Part shown: positions 60,701 to 64,000 of the stretch, in pieces
Layout of the letters: each line of letters opens with the position of its first letter
How positions within the stretch are numbered: position 1 is the stretch's first letter
Assembly (NCBI GenBank): GCA_946406115.1
Contig: OX291551.1
Span: 13,950,001 to 14,014,000, forward strand
Length of the DNA: 64,000 nt
Source of the DNA: Apoda limacodes
Taxonomy: Eukaryota > Arthropoda > Insecta > Lepidoptera > Limacodidae
Direction of reading: 5' to 3'
Position numbers and translations under genes: made by a program
Notes under the pieces: model-generated
Told to the model about the DNA's origin: nothing
The model's database searches: none
The model's input: only the letters and a program-made list of their open reading frames with translations

Positions 60701-62218
60701 GATCCATGCCGAGAAATTTAGATAACAGAGCGGGAGTTCCGGTGGGAGCTGCCAAGTAGCCCAGAGTGCACACCAGTTTTGATGCTTAAACAATGTGCTC
60801 CAATTATATCCTGTACTCACGCACCTCTTCGCACATTTTTAAGTAACTAGGTGATCCCATCTTTGTGTAAGAATGCCCATTGTGCACCCATATACATAAT
60901 GTTTAACACTTACATGTTAATTAGTTACACTGATTGGTCCTGCATGAAGCAGCTCTGTCATGTGAAGCGTACGGATAAAAACTGGTCCGTGGACCTGGTA
61001 GATATGGCTGTTGCGGAAGGTGGCCCCGTAAGCTTGTTTTCCACTTTAATGGTATTAAAAAAAAATACACTACCACTAAATTCTCCCAAGGCTGTGTGCT
61101 GTCTTCTACGGTGTTTGTCCTGCATACATTGATATTAGGATAACAGTACCAGAGACGCTTATTACACGTGCCAATAGACTTGCACAAACCCTCGAGCATT
61201 CCGTAAGATGGCAACTTCGATAGAAGACCCCGGTGCCAGATCCAATCGAACGCCTTCGCTATGTCCAGGCTACATGCTAATGCCTCCCTCTGACTCTCAA
61301 TGGCTAGTGCCCATCGGTGTGTGAGATACACTAGAAAGTCACCAGTCTAGCGACCGTGGCGAAAGCCATATTGCCGGTCACTGGCCAGGTCGTGTTCTTC
61401 TAGGTATCTTAGAATCTGTGTGTTGGTCACGCGCTCTATCACCTTAGAGAGAGAGTTAAAAGCGATAGGCCTGTAATTCGATGGATCTGATCTATCTCCA
61501 TTTTTGGGCACCGGTTGCACATTGGCAGTCTTCCATTAAGACGGAAATTGCCTAGTGCGGTAGGAAAGTGCGAAGAGGCGCGTAAGTACAGGACATAACT
61601 CAGGAGCACACTGCATAAGCACCACTACTGGTATACCGTCTGGCCCACTCGACTTATGAACGTCTAGAGAAACCTCTTACCTCTCTTAAAAACTTATTGT
61701 AAGTCTACATAGGCTTATATTGATCATACTTAAGCTGCTTGTTAGCCTAGACAATATGATACTACTGTTATACATGTCCAGTTATTTATTTGTTAACTAG
61801 CTAACCCGCGCAACTTCGTCTGCGCCACATCTATGAAATAATAAACTAAAACTATGTTGTATGTAGGTTTTCATTTTTACACCTTATTTCGACCAGGTTT
61901 TATGGTCATAGTTTCCGCAAAAATTCAATGAAACCATGACAAATGTGCACACCTATTATCCCAGGGCTTTTTTTAACTATTTTAAGAGTTTCAGTAGGAA
62001 ATGTAAGACATATCGGTATTCAGTTTGTTTATGTAAGTTTTGTATATAAAAGCAAACCGCAGTGAAAACAAATATAAACACTTGTTAAAGAATTTTATAT
62101 TTATTTTCAGGTATCACACAGGATGCGCCTTGCGGGTGGTGTGCGCTTTTTGCAAGAGCTTCCCTACGGAGGGGGTGGCAAGCTGGATAGGAAAGCACTC
62201 AAGCTCATGTTAAAATAG
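36715..62218 (+). CDS. AMP-binding acyl-CoA synthetase / luciferase-like enzyme, complete, ten exons
   Basis: Exons: 36715-36831, 49596-49803, 50385-50715, 51317-51470, 52002-52147, 54105-54237, 57594-57675, 59281-59420, 60149-60319, 62111-62218. All phases agree and give 529 residues. The family adenylates a carboxylic acid and moves it to CoA. Motifs: [12 protein letters not shown] (189-200, nucleotide-binding loop), YGLSE (330-334), [10 protein letters not shown] (409-418, with Asp411), VDRIKELIK (424-432, hinge Arg426) and the C-terminal catalytic Lys518 in [10 protein letters not shown]. Order and spacing match firefly luciferase and insect 4CL-like proteins. Oddities: the usual His of the FFHxYG motif is Tyr234 (WYYTYG), the GGAPL-type motif is SASTTC (303-308), and the chain ends LMLK, so no SKL-type peroxisomal signal. 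Exon 1 ([20 protein letters not shown]...) lies 12.8 kb upstream of exon 2, joined by phase and typical N-terminal pattern. The exon 5 donor is GTAGAG, weak. Substrate unknown. Confidence 0.9.
37518..37566 (-). mobile_element. LINE family A 3' end sliver
   Basis: CCGCCTGATGGTAAGCGGTC, then CCGTAGCCTATGGACGCTT, is the reverse complement of the family A 3' end. It sits in intron 1 of the synthetase gene. Confidence 0.75.
37773..39167 (-). pseudogene. Ty3/Gypsy pol relic: protease end, reverse transcriptase, RNase H, linker
   Basis: Reading the minus strand from 39167: a retropepsin C-terminal piece ([20 protein letters not shown]). Then about 38870-38640 the RT palm with YLDD followed by a stop. 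Then the thumb ([20 protein letters not shown]), and at 38330-38110 RNase H ([47 protein letters not shown]). Then a basic linker from 37964 ([12 protein letters not shown]). Segment order is correct for Gypsy pol but many stops, frameshifts and a missing RT N-terminus make it dead. It lies in intron 1 of the synthetase. Confidence 0.85.
39385..39665 (+). pseudogene. Ty3/Gypsy integrase core fragment
   Basis: The plus-strand frame encodes [40 protein letters not shown] (catalytic Asp in TDKG) and [20 protein letters not shown] (catalytic Glu in SLEN), typical of the 412/mdg-like integrase core. It is open throughout but lacks both ends. It is in the opposite orientation to the adjoining reverse transcriptase relic. 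Confidence 0.85.
39668..40060 (+). repeat. SINE-like repeat (TCTATACATATAATAAAATGG start)
   Basis: Begins TATACATATAATAAAATGG and has the TTTGTCTGTTTGTCTGTATG stretch and the AATTTGGCACGAATATTATT block typical of a common moth repeat. It abuts the end of the integrase fragment. Short frames on the minus strand here are incidental. Confidence 0.6.
40067..40272. mobile_element. MITE with about 42-bp terminal inverted repeats
   Basis: The left arm GATATCCTCAATTTTCTCTT, CGTAGAAAACGAATTTCTTA is mirrored at the right end (TAAGAAATTAGTTTTCTACG, AAGAGTAAATTGAGGATATC). The length is about 206 bp. TA flanks the left end and the right arm ends in TA-rich sequence, which fits a Tc1/mariner-type MITE, but the duplication is not decisive. 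Confidence 0.7.
40273..40920. other. GC-richer intronic stretch, nothing recognised
   Basis: 40290-40610 is clearly richer in G and C than its surroundings and has an open frame at 40272-40586, but the translation has no domain I recognise and no splice context in phase with the synthetase. I treat it as unidentified repeat. Confidence 0.35.
40925..41226. repeat. CCCGCG/TCTGTCTG repeat, two partial ends
   Basis: TTTTTCCCGCGGTTGCGCCC at about 40938, a second TTTTCCCGCGGTTCTGCCAG at about 41091, and the reversed ACAGACAGACAGA end at about 41217. It looks like one copy inserted in, or recombined with, another. Confidence 0.65.
41260..41420 (-). mobile_element. RTE-type LINE fragment (reverse transcriptase C-terminal side)
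   Basis: The minus strand encodes [20 protein letters not shown] then [18 protein letters not shown], the block after the palm domain of RTE-clade elements. It is 5' and 3' truncated. Confidence 0.7.
41551..41586. repeat. Perfect hairpin, 16-bp arms and 4-nt loop
   Basis: CACTTTTTCACTCGTA at 41551-41566, loop AATA, then TACGAGTGAAAAAGTG at 41571-41586, with no mismatch. No larger element boundary is visible around it. It may be the tip of a collapsed foldback element. Confidence 0.8.
42034..42336 (-). pseudogene. Mutator-like (MULE) transposase C-terminal fragment
   Basis: A 100-codon frame on the minus strand contains [20 protein letters not shown], the R-T-N-N-x-x-E-G-x-H-x-R-L motif found after the catalytic Glu region in MULE-type transposases of insects. 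It continues with [15 protein letters not shown]. Only the C-terminal part is present and there is no neighbouring zinc-finger domain. It sits in intron 1 of the synthetase gene. Assignment rests on this one motif. Confidence 0.6.
42340..44150. other. Intronic, mostly unrecognised
   Basis: 42345-42420 has three GTTAGGAAAGTGGACGAG-like units. 43680-43800 carries a TTTTTAACCAATTTTAAAAA and CGTGATAATCTCGCGTTTGG repeat end common in moths. No exon of the synthetase fits here by phase. Confidence 0.4.
44140..44285 (+). repeat. Lepidopteran repeat with CCATGGTCATCAGGTCAGGA
   Basis: GAGGTTTTGTTTGTTTCAAA, CCAGATGGTCCCATGGTCAT, TGATGGAATCCTGGAGAAAT and CGAGGGAACTC form a block I know as a recurrent moth repeat. 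Non-coding. Confidence 0.5.
44318..44831. mobile_element. hAT-like MITE
   Basis: Ends TAGGGATGTTCCGA (44318) and TCGGCACATCTCTA (44831) are inverted repeats with two mismatches over 14 bp. The start TAGGGATG is hAT-like. The subterminal sequence is rich in CCGACTA/TAGTCGG motifs at both ends. Flanks CTTAAAAG and CTAAACAG agree at only 6 of 8 positions, so the target duplication is weak. No transposase. Confidence 0.6.
44847..45080. mobile_element. MITE, second copy of the family at 13287
   Basis: TAAAAACTTTTTAACAAAAA and TTGCACTAAAAAGTTAGAAA on the left face TAATTTTTACCTTTTTAGTG then CACCTTTTTGAAG on the right. The outer part of the right arm is lost. Confidence 0.7.
45081..46990. other. Intronic, no feature recognised
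   Basis: AT-rich, with short pieces of moth repeats (for example CCGCCATCTATTGATT near 46318 and TAGCGGCTAAGCAAAATAGC near 46428). No exon, RNA gene or transposase is seen. Confidence 0.35.
46995..47049. repeat. Hairpin with 21-bp arms ending in T/A runs
   Basis: Eleven T then GCAAATCACT at 46995-47015, a 13-nt loop, then AGTGATTTGC followed by a run of A. The arms are perfect. The loop contains an overlapping direct repeat (ACTTAGTG). Confidence 0.75.
47735..49425. repeat. Region bounded by TATCGGAA-rich sequence, host of a SINE
   Basis: Both ends carry clustered ATATCGGAAT and AATATCGGAATT motifs (47740-47860 and 49350-49415), which suggests the two ends of one old non-coding element, although arms are not clearly inverted. 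The interior includes the SINE at 48745-49045 and unrecognised sequence. The frame at 47508-47690, just left of this, has no recognisable domain. Confidence 0.4.
48745..49045 (+). repeat. Lepidopteran SINE (GGTGGCCGAGGGGTT start)
   Basis: Starts GGTGGCCGAGGGGTTTAAAT, a tRNA-like A box, then CTTTTCGGTGAAGGAAAACA, CGAGAGGAAACCTACATACG, CACTGGGCCCGCGTGTGGAC and GCCCCAGCAGTGGGGCGTAT. This order is that of a very common moth SINE. Frames on both strands inside it are repeat-derived. Confidence 0.8.
49815..49935 (-). repeat. Same SINE family, reverse fragment
   Basis: ATACGTCCCCACTGTTGGGG, CAAGGCCTTGGACAATAGTC and GGGGCCAGTAAGGATTGTAG correspond to the reverse complement of the 3' half of the SINE at 48745-49045. 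It begins about 12 bases after the end of synthetase exon 2. Confidence 0.7.
52160..53745 (+). mobile_element. Non-LTR retrotransposon, 5'-truncated, in synthetase intron 5
   Basis: 52191-52676 encodes a reverse transcriptase segment with [20 protein letters not shown] and the catalytic [13 protein letters not shown] box, then [17 protein letters not shown]. After a frame change it continues with [20 protein letters not shown] and the C-terminal domain to about 53110 with stops. The 3' end is near 53740 with a TTTTGAATTTTGAATG tail. It is a different family from LINEs A and B. It lies immediately after exon 5 (end 52147) in the same orientation as the host gene. Confidence 0.8.
54315..54418 (+). 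repeat. tRNA-like SINE
   Basis: CTTGATAGCTCAATATTGGT (A box), an ACACGGAATGTAAGG anticodon-arm-like part, GCGAGCTCAAGTCCTAGCTC (B box), then the tail GGTTAATCTTTTGACTTCAT, CTTTGCT. It has the same tail and layout as 17812-17896. The acceptor stem does not close, so not a functional tRNA. Confidence 0.7.
55222..55298. repeat. Two adjacent hairpins (cruciform-prone)
   Basis: Hairpin 1 (55222-55258) has arms of 18 bp (GGCGAAC...AATTATAT against ATATAATT...GTTCGCC) with one mismatch and a one-base loop. Hairpin 2 (55256-55298) shares three bases with it: GCCTGCGATGA ... TCATCGCAGGC around an AT-rich centre. AGCGCTAGCGCT follows just after. No known element end was recognised. Confidence 0.75.
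55526..55542. repeat. (CA)n microsatellite
   Basis: About eight CA units in an otherwise GC-richer patch. 55370-56230 around it looks like an unrecognised repeat or old LTR-like sequence without coding capacity. Confidence 0.7.
56455..56522 (+). repeat. tRNA-like sequence with consensus B box
   Basis: GACGGCCAAGGGGTTGAGTC resembles an A box and GGGTTCGAATCCC is a perfect B box core. There is no convincing acceptor stem, so it is probably a SINE head rather than a tRNA gene. It lies in an intron of the synthetase. Confidence 0.45.
56930..57420. repeat. Two degenerate tandem copies of a GTCTGTCTGTCTGTCAAGACCC repeat
   Basis: 56950-57190 and 57215-57420 share CAAGACCCTTTT/CAAAACCCTTTT, an AGTCTATGGCCCCTTAAAACTG-type block, ATTGCATCAACGCAATAAAA-type sequence, CATATT and CCTAGAATCAT. 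A related AAGGGTCTTGACAGACAG end is at 41760. Non-coding. Confidence 0.55.
57505..57562 (-). repeat. End of CGGCCAAGTGCG-type repeat
   Basis: GTACGGAACCATCGGTGCAC, GAGCCAGACTCGCCATGGCC, GTTTTTTCC is the reversed end of the family seen at 24082 and 17318. It ends 30 bases before synthetase exon 7. Confidence 0.6.
57985..58380 (+). mobile_element. Non-LTR retrotransposon C-terminal end, decayed
   Basis: The open frame 58014-58199 encodes [20 protein letters not shown] then [20 protein letters not shown]. This is the pattern of the domain downstream of reverse transcriptase in several insect LINEs (R-x-L-x-x-x-x-G-x-x-T-G-H-C-x-L-N-x-H). The 3' side ends in a CTAACTAACTAACTA stretch near 58365. 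Clade not assignable. Confidence 0.6.
61015..61680. mobile_element. LINE family A pieces in both orientations
   Basis: 61015-61060 is the 3' tail in plus orientation (CCGTAAGCTTGTTTTCCACT, TTAATGGTATT). 61082-61172 is a plus-strand reverse transcriptase piece (CAAGGCTGTGTGCTGTCTTC, CAGAGACGCTTATTACACG). 61180-61545 is reverse transcriptase sequence on the minus strand ([20 protein letters not shown] upstream of the plus piece in the parent). It is therefore an inverted, rearranged copy in the last intron of the synthetase gene. Confidence 0.75.
61797..62000. repeat. SINE-like repeat (CTAGCTAACCCGCGCAACTT start)
   Basis: CTAGCTAACCCGCGCAACTT then CGTCTGCGCCACAT matches the start of the repeat at 1999-2192. 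The rest is degenerate. Confidence 0.6.
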
Positions 62219-62828
62219 TACTCTATACTCTAAGCTCTAATTGTATTTCAAGTCAAGGGTCAAGAAATATAAAAAAAAATTCATAGCAGACTTCCCGTAT
62301 ATTTTTTTTATTAAATAATAATCAAGTAGGTTTTATGACTTGATATTGGTTTCTTACAGTTTTTATCTATGTAGGAAAACAAAATGTATGCCCTGGCACT
62401 TAAAAAATAGATAATTTCTCATCTAAGTTCCTTTGTAGTAATTTTTTAATATTAGTCCAAAACTATGTGGCCTAAACTTTACTTTAAACTTAATTTCAGC
62501 TACTTATACTTATTATTTTACTGCAAGTGCTTTTAGGTGTATGCGAATGTAAGGTTTTTAGAGTAAGAGTTTAAAAAAAATTTAATTCACAAAAGAGTAA
62601 AATATCATAAAAATAACTCAAAATACACAAAGAGAAATTATGATGTGGCTAATGTTACCGATTTGGAAGCTGAAGTCGAGTCGAAATGTCACTTAAAAAA
62701 ATGAGAATCTTATTCATGTGCTAAAGCGTAGGTAAACCTTATTATTTACAGCGAGTATATATAACAGACCCCGTGGTCGAGACTTAACTTTTACCGGGTG
62801 AAGTTTACGACAAGGATGAACTTAAGTG

Positions 62829-63170
62829 GATACACTTCGCGGCGCCTCGTAGCGAGCTTCATACAAACGAATTTCTTACTTATTTTTGACACTTGCTGAT
62901 CATACACCACGAAATTATGAACACGTGTTCTTGTAATAAATATCTAGGTTTGAAGTTTGCCAGTTTTCTATCAAATTTTATAGTTCAAAAGTTATACAGG
63001 ATTCTAGTTTTTACAAGTTTTACAAGATTTTGGAAAAACCACAGATCTAGGTATTCAGCTTAGGATTATGACTACGAAATTCCACAGTGATTGATCAGTA
63101 AATGTCAAAAACAAATGAGAAATTCGTTTGTATGAAGCCCGCTGTAAGGCGCCGCGAAGTGTATCCTCCA
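62829..63170. mobile_element. MITE with about 50-bp terminal inverted repeats
   Basis: GGATACACTTCGCGGCGCCT, then GAGCTTCATACAAACGAATT on the left is mirrored on the right (AATTCGTTTGTATGAAGC, GGCGCCGCGAAGTGTATCC) with a few mismatches. Length about 340 bp; the interior is AT-rich and non-coding. A short related end lies at 4905-4925. Confidence 0.8.
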
Positions 63171-64000
63171 AACTTGGGCTGTGGAGATGCAGAGGGTTCT
63201 GCTGTAAGAGATAATTCTATAGCTGGTTCTATCTAGATCCTTTTGAAAGGGTGTTTCCACCAGAGGGTAATACTTGCCAGATTTACAGAATGGATAAGTA
63301 TTACTTTAATAACTATATAACAGATATATTATTTATATACGTATATACACCTAAATTACTGGTTCTAGAGCAAAGACGACTTATACGTCTAGATTCCGGA
63401 TTTAGGCCCACGAAACGAGCGAATCTAAGTACCTGACTTTTCAGGTACTTGCCGTCACACCACATCATACGAAATATGTGCGTCGATGCGAACGTAATAA
63501 AAATGTCGATTTGTGCAATAAAATCGTGCTACACTATAGACAAAAAAAAAGGTTGATGATAGAAAATCACTTTTCACAAGTTATTAGTAGGTACACTTAT
63601 CTGCTTGCTATATTTGAGTCACAAACTAAGTTTTCAAATTACTTATAGACTTATTGGGTCTTAAGAAAAACAAATAGAATGTTCTTATAATGATTTTTGT
63701 TTAATTTTCTTTTAAAAAACTAGTATAATGTTATACTAATATTTGAAATTACTCTCTAGTTCATTGATTAAACCTAATTGTTTCCTTACCCGAAGGGTCC
63801 TAAACTTTAAAGAGCTTGACGTTGGCAAAAGCCTGAAAATTTCTCAGAATATGTGTTATATATCCGGGTTTCGTAACAAATAATAAAAATATAAACGCAA
63901 AAACTAAAAATTAAGGAGGGCTTTTTAGAATAGGCGCCGTAGTTCCGGTGATAATTAAATGACACTGTTACTTACAAACCTGCCGAGTTTAAGATTCATA
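63171..64000. other. Intergenic, no feature seen
   Basis: Downstream of the MITE, AT-rich; an AGTACCTG...CAGGTACTT inverted pair at 63428-63450 and a short open frame (63251-63436) without recognisable domain. The stretch 62219-62828 likewise holds only the synthetase 3' untranslated region and unrecognised sequence. Confidence 0.4.

Noticed and set aside
1..64000. A new defence or mobile gene system
   Set aside because: All multi-gene structure can be explained by three host genes plus known classes of transposon; no unexplained gene cluster remains.

Overview
This is AT-rich, intron-bearing eukaryotic DNA, almost certainly from a moth or butterfly (Lepidoptera). The evidence is c-type lysozyme exons of lepidopteran type, a luciferase-like acyl-CoA synthetase gene with GT-AG introns, and many repeat families I recognise as typical of moth genomes (the CCCGCG/TCTGTCTG element, the CGGCCAAGTGCG element, tRNA-like SINEs). 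Species cannot be named from the window. No operon, CRISPR array, phage or other prokaryotic system is visible.

Host genes. Three host genes can be reconstructed exon by exon. (1) A lysozyme-like protein gene on the minus strand (exons 2248-2365 and 276-434) runs off the left edge. Both catalytic positions of c-type lysozyme are replaced. (2) A complete three-exon c-type lysozyme lies on the plus strand (12934-13066, 15937-16095, 16823-16953; 140 residues) and keeps both catalytic acids. Genes 1 and 2 are divergent paralogues with the same intron phases, about 10.6 kb apart. (3) A complete ten-exon AMP-binding (luciferase/4CL/acyl-CoA synthetase-like) gene lies on the plus strand from 36715 to 62218 (529 residues). 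Its first exon is 12.8 kb from the second.

Layout. 1-2.5 kb: lysozyme-like gene, its intron filled by a repeat with an internal tandem array. 2.5-12.9 kb: transposon-rich intergenic region with a tandem satellite-like block, a long-TIR foldback element (6.57-7.44 kb) and a LINE interrupted by a second LINE in the opposite orientation (8.0-12.7 kb). 12.9-17 kb: lysozyme, with a MITE and Ty3/Gypsy debris in intron 1. 17-36.7 kb: no recognisable host gene; it holds mariner, pogo/Tigger-like and Helitron-like fragments, a large inverted repeat (27.85-29.83 kb), a perfect 45-bp x 8 minisatellite and several MITE or SINE families. 36.7-62.2 kb: the synthetase gene, whose introns hold Gypsy, RTE, MULE and LINE relics. 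62.2-64 kb: intergenic, with one long-TIR MITE.

The biology is an insect immune-effector pair next to a fatty-acid/aromatic-acid-type CoA ligase in a dense transposon graveyard. I see no new multi-gene system. The strongest points for a second look are the catalytically dead lysozyme paralogue, the synthetase with altered active-site motifs, the foldback element with a target duplication, the clean nested LINE insertion and the minisatellite open on both strands.
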